DNA of 63,909 nucleotides from Gammaproteobacteria bacterium (GTDB lineage: Bacteria > Pseudomonadota > Gammaproteobacteria > Acidiferrobacterales > Sulfurifustaceae): NCBI GenBank assembly GCA_029863005.1, contig JAOTWF010000007.1, forward strand, positions 1 to 63,909, written 5' to 3'. The position numbers and the translations under genes are program-made. Below the pieces are notes generated by a model. It had not been told where the DNA came from. It worked only from the letters and a program-made list of their open reading frames with translations, and did no database searches. Below are positions 16,578-26,460 of the stretch, one piece after another. The first letter of the stretch is position 1. The number at the start of each line of letters is the position of its first letter.

Positions 16578-18011
16578 TCAGGGCTTAAGCTTATTTTTTA
16601 GAAGCTCGTTGACCTGCCCGGGGTTGGCTTTGCCCTGCGAGGCTTTCATCACCTGACCGACAAAATAACCGAACAACGCCTCCTTGCCGGCACGATACTG
16701 CTCAAGCTGCTTCGGGTTTTTCGCAATCACTGCGTCAATCACCTTCTCGATCGCGGCCCCATCGGTGATCTGCTTTAACCCTTTCTTTTGAATGACAGCA
16801 TCGGCGTCACCTTCGCCGTTCCACATCGCCTCGAAGACTTCCTTGGCGATCTTGCCCGAGATGGTGTTATCGGCCAGGCGCTTCAACAGGCTGGACATCA
16901 TCCTGGCCGTGACGGGGGAAGTGGCGATATCCCGGTTGTCGCGGTTCAAAAACGCTGACATTTCAACCGTGATCCAGTTGGCGGCGATCTTGGGATCGGC
17001 ACCGGACTCGCACAGCACCTGCTCGTAGTAATCTGCCATTTCGCGCGAAGATGTAAGCACGCTGGCATCGTAGGCATTGAGGCTGTACTGCTTTATGAAA
17101 CGCGCGCGTTTAACGTCCGGCAATTCCGGCAGGGTTTTTTTCACGTCCGCGATGAAGGCGTCATCCAGCACCAGCGGGGGCAAATCGGGATCAGGAAAGT
17201 AGCGGTAGTCCATGGCCTCTTCCTTGCTGCGCATGGAGCGCGTGGCGTTCTTGTCCGAATCGTACAGGCGAGTTTCCTGCACGACTTTACCACCGCCCTC
17301 AAGTAATTCGATCTGGCGCTCGACCTCGAACTCGATCGCCTTCTCGACGAAGCGGAAGGAATTGATATTTTTGAGTTCGGCGCGCGTGCCGAATTTTTTT
17401 TCCCCAAACGGTCGCACCGAAACGTTGGCATCACAACGGAACGAACCTTCCTGCATGTTGCCATCGCAGATTTCCAGGTAACGCACCAGTTCGTGCAGCT
17501 TCTTGAGATACGCCACAGCCTCTTTCGACGAGCGCATGTCCGGTTCAGAGACGATTTCGAGCAGCGGCGTACCCGCGCGGTTCAAGTCGATCCCGGTCAT
17601 GCCGTGGAAATCCTCATGCAGGCTTTTGCCGGCGTCCTCTTCCAGGTGGGCACGGGTAATACCGATGACTTTTTCCGAACCATCGACATCAATCGTGATA
17701 TGGCCCTTGGCCACGATGGGCAGTTCGTACTGGCTGATCTGGTAACCCTTGGGCAGATCGGGATAAAAATAATTCTTGCGCGCGAACACCGAGCGGTGGT
17801 TGATCTGCGCGCCGATGGCCAGCCCGAACTTGACCGCCATATGCGCGGCTTCCCGGTTGAACACCGGCAGAACGCCGGGCAGCGCAATATCCACCGCGCA
17901 CGCCTGCGTGTTCGGTTCGGCCCCGTATTTCGTGGCGGCCGCAGAGAACGCCTTGCTTCGCGTCAGAAGCTGGGTGTGCACCTCAAGACCGATGACGGTT
18001 TCCCATTCCAT
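16578..18011 (-). CDS. gatB: Asp/Glu-tRNA(Asn/Gln) amidotransferase subunit B
   Basis: A 477-residue GatB. The N-terminus reads [18 protein letters not shown] and the catalytic cradle includes [12 protein letters not shown] and [13 protein letters not shown]-type sequence (here [20 protein letters not shown]). The C-terminal YqeY-like tail domain that contacts tRNA ends [13 protein letters not shown]. The GatCAB complex amidates mischarged Glu-tRNA(Gln) and/or Asp-tRNA(Asn). The gatA stop and gatB start overlap by one base (TGATG), indicating coupling. Confidence 0.97.
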   Translation of the reverse strand: MEWETVIGLEVHTQLLTRSKAFSAAATKYGAEPNTQACAVDIALPGVLPVFNREAAHMAVKFGLAIGAQINHRSVFARKNYFYPDLPKGYQISQYELPIVAKGHITIDVDGSEKVIGITRAHLEEDAGKSLHEDFHGMTGIDLNRAGTPLLEIVSEPDMRSSKEAVAYLKKLHELVRYLEICDGNMQEGSFRCDANVSVRPFGEKKFGTRAELKNINSFRFVEKAIEFEVERQIELLEGGGKVVQETRLYDSDKNATRSMRSKEEAMDYRYFPDPDLPPLVLDDAFIADVKKTLPELPDVKRARFIKQYSLNAYDASVLTSSREMADYYEQVLCESGADPKIAANWITVEMSAFLNRDNRDIATSPVTARMMSSLLKRLADNTISGKIAKEVFEAMWNGEGDADAVIQKKGLKQITDGAAIEKVIDAVIAKNPKQLEQYRAGKEALFGYFVGQVMKASQGKANPGQVNELLKNKLKP

Positions 18012-19465
18012 CAGCTGAATCCCTTCGGCGTCCGTTGATGCCAGTCGGTCACTTGTTGGTAGCGATGCGCGACATTCAGCAGACGCGCTTCATCAAAATA
18101 TTTTCCGATCAATTGCAAACCGATGGGCAACCCCCGGGCATCGAAACCCGCGGGCACGGACATCCCCGGGAGGCCGGCGAGATTAATCGGCACCGTATAG
18201 ATATCGTTCAAATACATCGCCACCGGGTCATCGGTCTTCTCGCCGATTTTGAACGCCGTCGAGGGGCTGGTGGGTCCCATAATCACGTCGCAGACCTCGA
18301 AGGCCCGGCGGAAATCCTCGGCGATCAGGCGGCGCAGCTGCTGTGCCTTGAGGTAGTAGGCGTCATAATAGCCGGCCGAAAGGGCATAAGTGCCGATCAT
18401 GATGCGCCGCTTGACCTCGGGGCCGAAACCCTCGGCGCGCGTTTTGCAGTACATGTCCAGCAAATCCTTGTAATCGCTCGCGCGGAAACCGTAGCGCGCA
18501 CCGTCGTAACGCGACAAATTCGATGACGCCTCGGCCGGGGCCAGCACGTAGTAGCAAGGGATGGCAAGCTGGCTGTTCGGCAGACTCACTTCCAGCACCT
18601 GCGCGCCAAGCTGCTTGAATTCACCGATCGCCGCCTGAATCACCTGCGCGATCTCCGGGTTCAAACCTTCGCCGAAATATTCCTTAGGCAGACCGATGCG
18701 CAGACCTTCGATCTTCTGATCCAGCGTTTTGGTGTAATCCGGCACCGGCGCGTCCACCGAGGTCGAGTCGCGCGCATCGAACCCAGCCATGGCATTCAGA
18801 AGCCAAGCGCAGTCCTCCGCCGTGCGGCACAGGGGGCCGCCCTGATCGAGCGAAGAGGCAAACGCGATCATCCCGTAACGCGAGACGCGCCCGTAACTGG
18901 GCTTCAAGCCCGAAAGACCGGTGAGCGCCGCCGGTTGGCGGATGGATCCACCGGTGTCGGTGCCGGTCGCGGCCGGGGCCAGCCGCGCGGCCACGGCGGC
19001 GGCCGAGCCGCCCGAGCTCCCGCCCGGGACCGTTTCGGGATTCCAGGGGTTTTTCACCACACCATAATAAGACGTCTCATTGGACGACCCCATGGCAAAC
19101 TCGTCCATGTTGGTCTTGCCAAGGCACACCGCGCCGGCCCGGTTGAGTTTGTCGATGACGGTGGCATCGTAGGGAGCTGTGAAATTTGAGAGGATTTTCG
19201 AGCCACAGGTGGTAAGCCAGCCGTCGGCGCAGAAAATGTCTTTCTGGGCGACCGGGATACCGGTCAGTGCACCACCTTCGCCCCGGGCGATGCGGACATC
19301 AGCCGCTTTCGCCTGCGCCAGCGAACGTTCGGGGTCCACGGTGATGAAGGCGTTCAGGTTTTGGTACCGGCTAATCCGCTCCAAAAACACTGTTGTCAGC
19401 TCGGCGCTGGAGAATTCCTTTCGACCCAGGGCGCGCGACAGTTCAGCAACGGTTTTTTCGAACAT
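18011..19465 (-). CDS. gatA: Asp/Glu-tRNA(Asn/Gln) amidotransferase subunit A
   Basis: A 484-residue amidase-signature enzyme, the glutaminase subunit of GatCAB. It has the catalytic Lys in [10 protein letters not shown], the Ser-cis-Ser region [20 protein letters not shown] and [20 protein letters not shown]. It releases ammonia from glutamine, which is channelled to GatB. The order gatC-gatA-gatB on the minus strand is the common one. There is no sign of a break and the length is standard. Confidence 0.97.
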   Translation of the reverse strand: MFEKTVAELSRALGRKEFSSAELTTVFLERISRYQNLNAFITVDPERSLAQAKAADVRIARGEGGALTGIPVAQKDIFCADGWLTTCGSKILSNFTAPYDATVIDKLNRAGAVCLGKTNMDEFAMGSSNETSYYGVVKNPWNPETVPGGSSGGSAAAVAARLAPAATGTDTGGSIRQPAALTGLSGLKPSYGRVSRYGMIAFASSLDQGGPLCRTAEDCAWLLNAMAGFDARDSTSVDAPVPDYTKTLDQKIEGLRIGLPKEYFGEGLNPEIAQVIQAAIGEFKQLGAQVLEVSLPNSQLAIPCYYVLAPAEASSNLSRYDGARYGFRASDYKDLLDMYCKTRAEGFGPEVKRRIMIGTYALSAGYYDAYYLKAQQLRRLIAEDFRRAFEVCDVIMGPTSPSTAFKIGEKTDDPVAMYLNDIYTVPINLAGLPGMSVPAGFDARGLPIGLQLIGKYFDEARLLNVAHRYQQVTDWHQRTPKGFS

Positions 19466-19494
19466 GAAGGTTCTTGACGATAGGGCGGCAAAAA

Positions 19495-19782
19495 CTACTC
19501 TATTACCTTAGGAACCAGGTACAGGCCGGCCTCGACCGAAGGTGCGATTTTCTGAAACTTCTCGCGCAGGTTAGGCTCCGTGACCGTGTCCTCCCGCAGG
19601 CGCAGTCCTGACTCGTTCGGATGGGCCATGGGAGCAACGCCCGTCGTGTCCACGGCGTTCATCTGCTCGATCAGGACGAGAATGCGCGACAGCGTCTCGG
19701 CGTAGCTGGCAGCCTCTTGCTCGGTAATGGTCAAACGCGCAAGATGCGCCATCTTGCGTACTTGTTCACGGTCCAGTGACAT
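19495..19782 (-). CDS. gatC: Asp/Glu-tRNA(Asn/Gln) amidotransferase subunit C
   Basis: A 95-residue GatC, the small belt subunit that holds GatA and GatB together: [19 protein letters not shown], a helical middle part, [15 protein letters not shown] and REDTVTEP. It is the first gene of the operon and lies 29 bases upstream of gatA. It faces mreB across a 125-base divergent promoter region. Confidence 0.95.
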   Translation of the reverse strand: MSLDREQVRKMAHLARLTITEQEAASYAETLSRILVLIEQMNAVDTTGVAPMAHPNESGLRLREDTVTEPNLREKFQKIAPSVEAGLYLVPKVIE

Positions 19783-19839
19783 TCGATTTCGTTCAAGGGA
19801 TAGGAATGGAATCGCAAATTACCATATTCATCCCGCCGG

Positions 19840-19868
19840 TTGAACCGCCCGATAGCGGTTGATACAGT
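19840..19868 (+). promoter_or_regulatory. Probable sigma-70 promoter of the mre operon
   Basis: TTGAAC (19840-19845) and TACAGT (19863-19868) are separated by 17 bases, giving a plausible -35/-10 pair about 40 bases before the mreB ATG at 19908. It is the best-spaced pair in the gatC-mreB gap; no experimental support is available. Confidence 0.45.
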
Positions 19869-19907
19869 TAGCGCGTTCTATACGCCTTCAAGGACAGAAT
19901 TCTCCTC

Positions 19908-20951
19908 ATGTTCAAAAGCTTTCGTAGCTTCTTCTCCAGCGATATCGCCATCGATCTCGGTACCGCCAACACCCTGATATTCGTTCGCGACAAGGGCATC
20001 GTCCTGAACGAACCTTCGGTCGTCGCCATACGCCAGGATTACACCAGCCGCAACAATCGCTCGATCCTCGCCGTCGGCGTGGAAGCCAAAAAGATGCTCG
20101 GTCGCACACCGGGTTCGATCCAGGCGATCCGCCCGATGAAAGAAGGCGTGATCGCGGACTTCACCGTTACCGGTGAAATGCTCAAATACTTCATCCGCAA
20201 GGTGCATGAGAGCCGCATGTTCCAACCAAGTCCGCGCATTGTGATCTGCGTGCCTTGCGGTTCGACGCAAGTCGAGCGCCGTGCGATCCGCGAAGCCGCC
20301 ATGAGCACTGGTGCGCGCGAGGTGTTTCTGATCGAGGAGCCGATGGCGGCGGCGATTGGGGCCGATCTCCCCATCATGGAACCGACCGGATCGATGGTGC
20401 TTGACATCGGAGGCGGCACCAGCGAGGTGGGCGTAATCTCCCTTGGCGGAATCGTGTATTCCCATACACTGCGCATCGCCGGCGATAAAATGGACGAGGC
20501 GATCGTCAACTATGTACGCCGCAAATACGGACTGCTCATTGGCGAAGCCAGCGCCGAGCACGTAAAAATGGAGATCGGCACCGCCTGGGAAGGAAGCGAA
20601 ATCAAACGGGTGGACGTCAAAGGCCGGCACATCGCCGACGGCGTGCCCCGGGCTCAGGTCCTCAACAGTCAGGAAGTGCACGCGGCCCTGTCGGAGTGTC
20701 TGGCAGGCATTATCGGCGCAATCAAAATCGCACTCGAACAGACACCGCCTGAACTCGGGGCTGATATCGCCGAAAAGGGGCTGGTCGTTTCAGGGGGCGG
20801 GGCGCTGTTGCGCGACATTGACCGCATGCTGGCGGAGCAGACCGGGTTGCCGATCATCATCGCAGAAGATCCACTTACCACCGTGGTGCGCGGATGCGGC
20901 CGGGCGCTCATGGAGGCAGAAACACTGGGCGATGTCTTCGTGTACGAATAG
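19908..20951 (+). CDS. mreB: Rod-shape determining actin homologue MreB
   Basis: A 347-residue Mre[21 protein letters not shown] (phosphate 1), [36 protein letters not shown] (phosphate 2) and [16 protein letters not shown] (adenosine motif). It forms membrane-bound filaments under the inner membrane that direct lateral wall synthesis, so the cell is probably rod-shaped. It is the first gene of the mre-mrd-lip series, all on the plus strand. Confidence 0.98.
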   Translation: MFKSFRSFFSSDIAIDLGTANTLIFVRDKGIVLNEPSVVAIRQDYTSRNNRSILAVGVEAKKMLGRTPGSIQAIRPMKEGVIADFTVTGEMLKYFIRKVHESRMFQPSPRIVICVPCGSTQVERRAIREAAMSTGAREVFLIEEPMAAAIGADLPIMEPTGSMVLDIGGGTSEVGVISLGGIVYSHTLRIAGDKMDEAIVNYVRRKYGLLIGEASAEHVKMEIGTAWEGSEIKRVDVKGRHIADGVPRAQVLNSQEVHAALSECLAGIIGAIKIALEQTPPELGADIAEKGLVVSGGGALLRDIDRMLAEQTGLPIIIAEDPLTTVVRGCGRALMEAETLGDVFVYE

Positions 20952-21046
20952 GTCGCTCTCCCTTTCCGTTTTCCAAACCGCACCGGAACGTGCGCGTGCT
21001 GACCGTTCCCGACGTTATTCCAGCGTAATCGCACAGCTCGTCACTT

Positions 21047-21904
21047 ATGATTAATGTCTTTGGCCGGTCCCTCGGCGCGCCGTCTCATCTGACCCGGCTC
21101 GTTCTGTTATCTGCGCTCTCCGTGGCGCTGATGATGCTCGATCATCGCGGACAACACCTGGAAAAAATCCGTACCGGGCTAAACACCCTCGCCTATCCCA
21201 TCCAGCTCGTGGCCGCCGCCCCGGCCTACGTGGTCCGTCATCTCGCCGACTTTTTCACCACCCGCGGAACGCTTCGGGCCGACAACGAAAAACTCCTGGC
21301 CGAGCGTCAGTTGTTGCTTGCGCGCTTGCAGCAGTTCGAGGCGCTTGAACAGGAAAATCAGCGGCTGCGCCAGATGCTGGTGAGTGCCGCCCAAGTGGCC
21401 GACAAGGTCATTGCCGCCGAACTGGTCGAAGTCAGCGCAGAACCTTTCACGCGCAAGGTCGTGGTTGCCAAAGGCAGCCACGATGGCGTCTACGTTGGAC
21501 AGTCGGTGATCGATGCGCACGGCATCATGGGACAGGTCACGCAAGTGGCCGGACGCGTCAGTCGCGTCACGCTCATCACCGACGCCGGACATGCCATTCC
21601 CGTGGTCAACAATCGCAGCAGCCTGCGCGCGGTAGTCTTCGGCACCGGTAATCCCGATACGGTCAAGGTACCGTACCTCACGGCCAACGCCGATATAAAG
21701 GAAGGTGACCTGTTGGTCAGTTCCGGCATGGGCGGTACTTTCCCTCCGGGATATCCGGTGGCGCAGGTGGTGAAAATCATCAATGATCCCAATGAGTCAT
21801 TTCTTTCGATCACGGCCAAACCCACTGCCCGGCTCAATCATGGCAAGCAGGTCATGCTTGTCTGGCGCGGTGATGCGCCGAAGAGCGGGGGCAAAACCAA
21901 ATGA
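21047..21904 (+). CDS. mreC: Rod-shape determining protein MreC
   Basis: A 285-residue protein with a short cytoplasmic tail, one membrane helix (about residues 17-34), a coiled coil (about 68-110, NEKLLAERQLLLARLQQFEA) and two beta-barrel domains containing GQSVIDAHGIMGQV and the later DLLVSSGMGGTFPPGYPV. MreC links MreB in the cytoplasm to the PBP2-RodA synthase in the periplasm. It follows mreB after 95 bases, and its stop overlaps mreD by four bases. Confidence 0.96.
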   Translation: MINVFGRSLGAPSHLTRLVLLSALSVALMMLDHRGQHLEKIRTGLNTLAYPIQLVAAAPAYVVRHLADFFTTRGTLRADNEKLLAERQLLLARLQQFEALEQENQRLRQMLVSAAQVADKVIAAELVEVSAEPFTRKVVVAKGSHDGVYVGQSVIDAHGIMGQVTQVAGRVSRVTLITDAGHAIPVVNNRSSLRAVVFGTGNPDTVKVPYLTANADIKEGDLLVSSGMGGTFPPGYPVAQVVKIINDPNESFLSITAKPTARLNHGKQVMLVWRGDAPKSGGKTK

Positions 21905-22392
21905 GGTTGGGTGCGGACGGACGACGCCGTGCGACATTGATCGGTACGTTTGCCGCCGCCGTGATTCTCGCGATCATGCCATTCCCGAATTGGGCCGAAC
22001 CGTTCCGTCCCGACTGGGTGGGGCTCGTGCTGATCTACTGGTGCCTCGCGATACCCGATCGCGTTTCCGTCGGCACCGGCTGGCTGGTAGGATTCATTCA
22101 GGACATCCTGTACGGATCGCTCCTCGGCAGTAATGCGCTCGCCAAAGCACTGGTGGCGTTTCTCGTCGTGCGTCTCCACCTGCAGGTGCGCATGTTTCCC
22201 CGCTGGCAGCAGGCCGCTTCGGTGCTCGGTTTGCTATTAGCCAATCAGTTGCTCGTCTTGTGGATACGCGGCGCCATCGGTCAGGCTCCGGAAACCATCA
22301 GTTACTGGACACCCAGCATCGTGGGTGCTGTTCTGTGGCCGTGGGTATTCATTATCCTGCGTGACCTGCGGCGGCGCGGCGGCATCAGTTGA
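21901..22392 (+). CDS. mreD: Rod-shape determining protein MreD
   Basis: A 163-residue integral membrane protein with five or six helices, matching MreD in size and position. Recognisable segments are PDWVGLVLIYWCLAIPDRVS, GFIQDILYGSLLGSNALAKA and the following VAFLVVRLHLQVRMFP. It completes the MreBCD complex. It overlaps mreC by ATGA and is followed after three bases by the gene for PBP2, so translation of the set is coupled. Confidence 0.95.
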   Translation: MRLGADGRRRATLIGTFAAAVILAIMPFPNWAEPFRPDWVGLVLIYWCLAIPDRVSVGTGWLVGFIQDILYGSLLGSNALAKALVAFLVVRLHLQVRMFPRWQQAASVLGLLLANQLLVLWIRGAIGQAPETISYWTPSIVGAVLWPWVFIILRDLRRRGGIS

Positions 22393-22395
22393 TCC

Positions 22396-24282
22396 ATGCT
22401 CAATATTCCGATCAAGGATCATTTCCGGGAAACCCGGCTTTACAATGCGCGATTGACGGTGGTCGCGGCCGTGGTGCTCGTGTTGATACTGGCGCTGTTC
22501 CTGCGGCTGGCCTACCTGCAGGTTGTTTCCCATCGCCACTTCGAGACACTGTCGCAGGCCAATCGCGTGAAGCCGCTGCCGATCCCGCCACCGCGCGGTC
22601 TGATCCTTGACCGCCACGGATTTATTCTCGCGCAAAACTATCCGGTCTACACGCTGGAAATCATCCCGGAGCAGGTAGACGACATGGCTACCCTGCTCGA
22701 GGAATTGAAGCAGGTTGTTAGCCTTAATGAGGCTGATCTCAGGAACTTCCGAAAACAGATGCGTGAGCGCCCGCGATTCGAAAATTTGCTGCTGCGCTCG
22801 CACCTCACCCAGGAAGAAGCGGCGCGGGTGGCCGTTCGGCGGACCTACTTCAGCGGCGTCGAGCTCGAAGCGCGACTGCAGCGGCATTACCCCCTCGCCG
22901 GCCTGGGCGTGCATTTTCTGGGGTACGTCGCCCGCATCAATGAACAGGAGCTGGAACGCATTGACAAGGCGACCTATCGCGGCATGCAGCACATCGGCAA
23001 GCTGGGCGTCGAGCTCAGCTACGAAAAAGTCCTGCTCGGCCAAGTTGGTTTTGAAAAAGTGGAAACTAATGCGCATGGGCGCTCATTGCGTATTCTGGAA
23101 CGTATCGCCCCGGTGGCCGGAAAAAACCTGCAACTCAACATCGATGCCAAACTCCAGTCATTGGCGGAACAAGCGCTGGGGAAACGACGCGGTGCCGTGA
23201 TCGCCATGGATCCCTCGACCGGTGGTGTCTTGGCCTTTGTCAGCACGCCCACCTACGATCCCAATCCCTTCGTCAACGGCATCGCGCCGGACTCCTATCA
23301 GGCGTTGCTGAATGACCCGGACAAGCCGCTCATCAATCGCGCCCTGAACGGTCAATACGCCCCGGGATCCACCATCAAGGCGTTCCTCGGGCTCGCGGCG
23401 CTGGAGGCCGGGGATTTCGACGCGAGCCATCCCGTCACCTGTCCCGGGTGGTTCACGCTTCCGGGAAGCTCGCACCAGTTTCGCGACTGGAAAAAGGGAG
23501 GACACGGAATCGTTGATTTGCACGATGCGGTGGTGCAATCCTGCGATGTCTATTTCTACAAACTGGCCGTGGCCATGGGGGTTGATGCGATGAAGCAATT
23601 CCTTGCGGCCTTCGGGTTCAGCCAGAAAACGGGCGTGGACCTGTTAAACGAGTCGGAAGGTCTTTTGCCGTCGGTGGAATGGAAAGAAGCACGCGGCCAG
23701 AAATGGTATCCCGGGGAAACCGTGGTCACCGGCATCGGCCAGGGTCCGATCCTGGTGACACCGTTGCAGCTGGCGGCGGCCACGGCCTCGCTGGCCAATC
23801 AGGGTGTGCGCCCGAAGCCACGGCTTGTCCACGCCATCGTAGACGCCAAAACCGGTGTCGCCCGCGAGCCACCCACCGAATCTTTTCCGCCGATCGCTCT
23901 CAAAAACAACCAACATCTGGATATCATGATTCAGAACCTGACGGACGTGGTGCATACGAACAAGGGAACCGCCTACGGCATCGGGTATAACGCGCCCTAC
24001 AAGATTGCCGGCAAGACCGGCACGGCGCAGGTAAAAAGTATTGCCCAAGGTCAGGCCTACAGTGAGAAACTCACCCCCGAGCGGTTTCGCGACCACGCCC
24101 TGTTCGTCTCCTTCGCGCCGGTCGGCAGCCCGAAAGTGGCGGTGGCGGTGATCGTGGAGAACGGTGGTCACGGCAGTTCCGCCGCGGCGCCCATTGCCCG
24201 CAAGGTCATGGACCATGTGATCTTGGGCAAGGCTTCCACTATCCCTGGCGTGGCAAGGCCGGTGATAGAAAACGAGGAATGA
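22396..24282 (+). CDS. mrdA: Penicillin-binding protein 2 (peptidoglycan transpeptidase)
   Basis: A 628-residue class B PBP: one N-terminal membrane helix (about residues 20-42), a pedestal domain with PPPRGLILDRHGFILAQN, and the transpeptidase domain with SxxK in PGSTIKAF (about residue 331), SCD in VVQSCDVYFYK and KTG in IAGKTGTAQV. It crosslinks lateral-wall peptidoglycan together with RodA. The position directly after mreD and before rodA is the standard one. Confidence 0.97.
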   Translation: MLNIPIKDHFRETRLYNARLTVVAAVVLVLILALFLRLAYLQVVSHRHFETLSQANRVKPLPIPPPRGLILDRHGFILAQNYPVYTLEIIPEQVDDMATLLEELKQVVSLNEADLRNFRKQMRERPRFENLLLRSHLTQEEAARVAVRRTYFSGVELEARLQRHYPLAGLGVHFLGYVARINEQELERIDKATYRGMQHIGKLGVELSYEKVLLGQVGFEKVETNAHGRSLRILERIAPVAGKNLQLNIDAKLQSLAEQALGKRRGAVIAMDPSTGGVLAFVSTPTYDPNPFVNGIAPDSYQALLNDPDKPLINRALNGQYAPGSTIKAFLGLAALEAGDFDASHPVTCPGWFTLPGSSHQFRDWKKGGHGIVDLHDAVVQSCDVYFYKLAVAMGVDAMKQFLAAFGFSQKTGVDLLNESEGLLPSVEWKEARGQKWYPGETVVTGIGQGPILVTPLQLAAATASLANQGVRPKPRLVHAIVDAKTGVAREPPTESFPPIALKNNQHLDIMIQNLTDVVHTNKGTAYGIGYNAPYKIAGKTGTAQVKSIAQGQAYSEKLTPERFRDHALFVSFAPVGSPKVAVAVIVENGGHGSSAAAPIARKVMDHVILGKASTIPGVARPVIENEE

Positions 24283-24324
24283 AACGGGACGCATGAGTAA
24301 ATATGGAAATCAATAACACCTGAT

Positions 24325-25401
24325 ATGGATTGGCAACGCCTGCATCTCGACAAGACCCTCCTGTTCGCCCTCCTGGGGCTGGCGGTCATCAGCCTGTTTG
24401 TGGTCTACAGTGGCAGCGCCAAGGATGTCAACGCCACGTTGGGCCATTTCATGCGCTTGCTGCTGGGCTTTACGGTACTGGTGGTGGTAGCGCAGCTGCG
24501 TCCGGAAATTATCGAGCGCTGGGCACCTTATGTTTTCATCGGCGGCATGTTGCTGCTGATTGCGGTACTGGCCATCGGTGTCATTGGCAAAGGCGCGCAG
24601 CGTTGGCTCAATCTTGGGCTGTTCCGGTTCCAGCCATCCGAACTCATGAAGCTGGCGGTGCCGATGATGCTCGCCTGGTTTCTCGCGCGCGCCAATCTTC
24701 CTCCCACCCTGCCGCGGCTGGCCGCCGCCTTCTTCATGATGGCGGTCCCGGCGTTCATGATCATGAAACAGCCCGATCTGGGCACGGCGTTGCTGGTCTT
24801 TAGCGCAGGGGTTTTTGTGCTGTTTCTCGCGGGAATGCACTGGCGGATCATACTGCTTTTGCTCGCGGCTATCGTCATCGCTGCGCCTTTCGCCTGGAAC
24901 TACCTGCACGACTACCAACGCCAGCGTATCCTCACGATGTTCAACCCGGAGGCCGATCCGCTCGGTACCGGGTATCACACCATCCAGGCGATGATTGCGG
25001 TCGGTTCCGGCGGGATCTATGGAAAAGGCTGGCTAAACTCCAGCCAGGCCCATCTTGATTATCTGCCCGAATCCTCCACCGACTTCATCTTTGCCGTGTT
25101 TGCCGAGGAATTCGGGCTCATCGGCAGCCTGCTGTTGGTGGCGATCTATACCCTCATCGTCGCACGCAGCTTGTTGATTGCCTACCTCGCCAAGGACACG
25201 TTCACGCGCTTGCTGGCGGGCAGTTTGAGCCTGACTTTTTTTCTCTATTTCTTCGTAAACATCGGGATGGTGACCGGCATCCTGCCCATCGTTGGCATCC
25301 CACTGCCGGTCATGAGTTATGGCGGAACTTCCATCGTCACAATCATGGCCACTTTCGGCATCCTCATGAGCATCCAGACACATCGCAAAATCGCTGAATA
25401 G
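24325..25401 (+). CDS. rodA: Peptidoglycan glycosyltransferase RodA
   Basis: A 358-residue SEDS-family protein with ten membrane helices: GKGAQRWLNLGLFRFQPSEL near the middle, the loop with LPESSTDFIFAVFAEEFG carrying the catalytic aspartate, and a C-terminal GIPLPVMSYGGTSIVTIMA. It polymerises glycan strands for elongation with PBP2. It begins 42 bases after mrdA. Confidence 0.97.
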   Translation: MDWQRLHLDKTLLFALLGLAVISLFVVYSGSAKDVNATLGHFMRLLLGFTVLVVVAQLRPEIIERWAPYVFIGGMLLLIAVLAIGVIGKGAQRWLNLGLFRFQPSELMKLAVPMMLAWFLARANLPPTLPRLAAAFFMMAVPAFMIMKQPDLGTALLVFSAGVFVLFLAGMHWRIILLLLAAIVIAAPFAWNYLHDYQRQRILTMFNPEADPLGTGYHTIQAMIAVGSGGIYGKGWLNSSQAHLDYLPESSTDFIFAVFAEEFGLIGSLLLVAIYTLIVARSLLIAYLAKDTFTRLLAGSLSLTFFLYFFVNIGMVTGILPIVGIPLPVMSYGGTSIVTIMATFGILMSIQTHRKIAE

Positions 25402-25449
25402 AACCAAGAATGATAAGACGAGCGAGCATTAGCGAACAGGGTTACAGTT

Positions 25450-26460
25450 ATGCGTTTTGACTTCCCGTTAAAAATATCGATTCTCTGTCTTGCCTGGTTG
25501 CTTCCGGCGATCGTCTCGGAGTCTCAAGCCGTTGATTTCAAGAACTATCCGGCCTTGCGCACGTTCGCCACCGAATTGGCCGAGAACCACGGATTCTCCG
25601 TCAACCAACTCCAACAGATATTTCGATGCGCCACCCTGCGCCCCGATATCATCGAGGCCATTGAGCGGCCCAAGGAGCGATTACCGTGGCACCAATACCG
25701 GAAAATATTCGTGACCGAGGACAGCGCGCGGCGCGGTGTGGCGTTCTGGAAACAACACGCCACGGACATTGCCCGCGCCCAGAAGCGCTACGGGGTAGCG
25801 CCGGAGATCATCGTCGCCATCATCGGCGTGGAGACCCGCTATGGGCGCAGCCAAGGCACCTATCCGGTGCTCGATGCCTTGACCACGCTGATGCTGAAGT
25901 ACCCGCCACGTGCGGAATTTTTTCGCGGAGAACTGGGAGAATATCTACTGCTAACACGCGAAACCGGCGTTGACCCTTGTCAGATCAAGGGCTCCTATGC
26001 CGGGGCCATGGGCCTGCCACAGTTCATCCCCAGCAGTTATCGCCGCCTGGCGGTGGATTTCGACGGTGACGGACGACGCGATCTGCTGGAAAGCACCGCG
26101 GATGCCATCGGCAGCGTGGCCCACTATCTTCACGTCAACGGATGGGAAGCGGGTGCACCCATGATGGGGGAGGCGCGACTGGAAGGGACGCTGTATTTCT
26201 GGATCGAGAAGCTTGGGCTGAAACCGTCCTTGTCCATTCGCCAGTTGGCGGGATACGGTGTTTTTCCGCGCCAGCACGACAACCCCGAGCGCCGCGCCGC
26301 GCTTATTTCGTTGGAAGGGGAATACGGGCCCTTTCATCGACTGGGTTACAACAATTTCTATGTCATCACCCGCTATAATCACAACAAACGTTATGCCATG
26401 GCTGTTGTCGAACTGGGTGAATTGATACGTCAACGCCTGGAGGAAGATACATCATCATGA
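25450..26460 (+). CDS. mltB: Lytic murein transglycosylase B
   Basis: A 336-residue member of lytic transglycosylase family 3 (MltB): N-terminal signal sequence (SILCLAWLLPAIVSESQA), catalytic glutamate in EIIVAIIGVETRYGRSQGTY, and GSYAGAMGLPQFIPSSYRRL with DFDGDGRRDL. It cleaves the MurNAc-GlcNAc bond with formation of 1,6-anhydro ends. Unlike E. coli MltB I see no clear lipobox, so it may be a soluble periplasmic form. Its stop overlaps rlpA by four bases. Confidence 0.93.
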   Translation: MRFDFPLKISILCLAWLLPAIVSESQAVDFKNYPALRTFATELAENHGFSVNQLQQIFRCATLRPDIIEAIERPKERLPWHQYRKIFVTEDSARRGVAFWKQHATDIARAQKRYGVAPEIIVAIIGVETRYGRSQGTYPVLDALTTLMLKYPPRAEFFRGELGEYLLLTRETGVDPCQIKGSYAGAMGLPQFIPSSYRRLAVDFDGDGRRDLLESTADAIGSVAHYLHVNGWEAGAPMMGEARLEGTLYFWIEKLGLKPSLSIRQLAGYGVFPRQHDNPERRAALISLEGEYGPFHRLGYNNFYVITRYNHNKRYAMAVVELGELIRQRLEEDTSS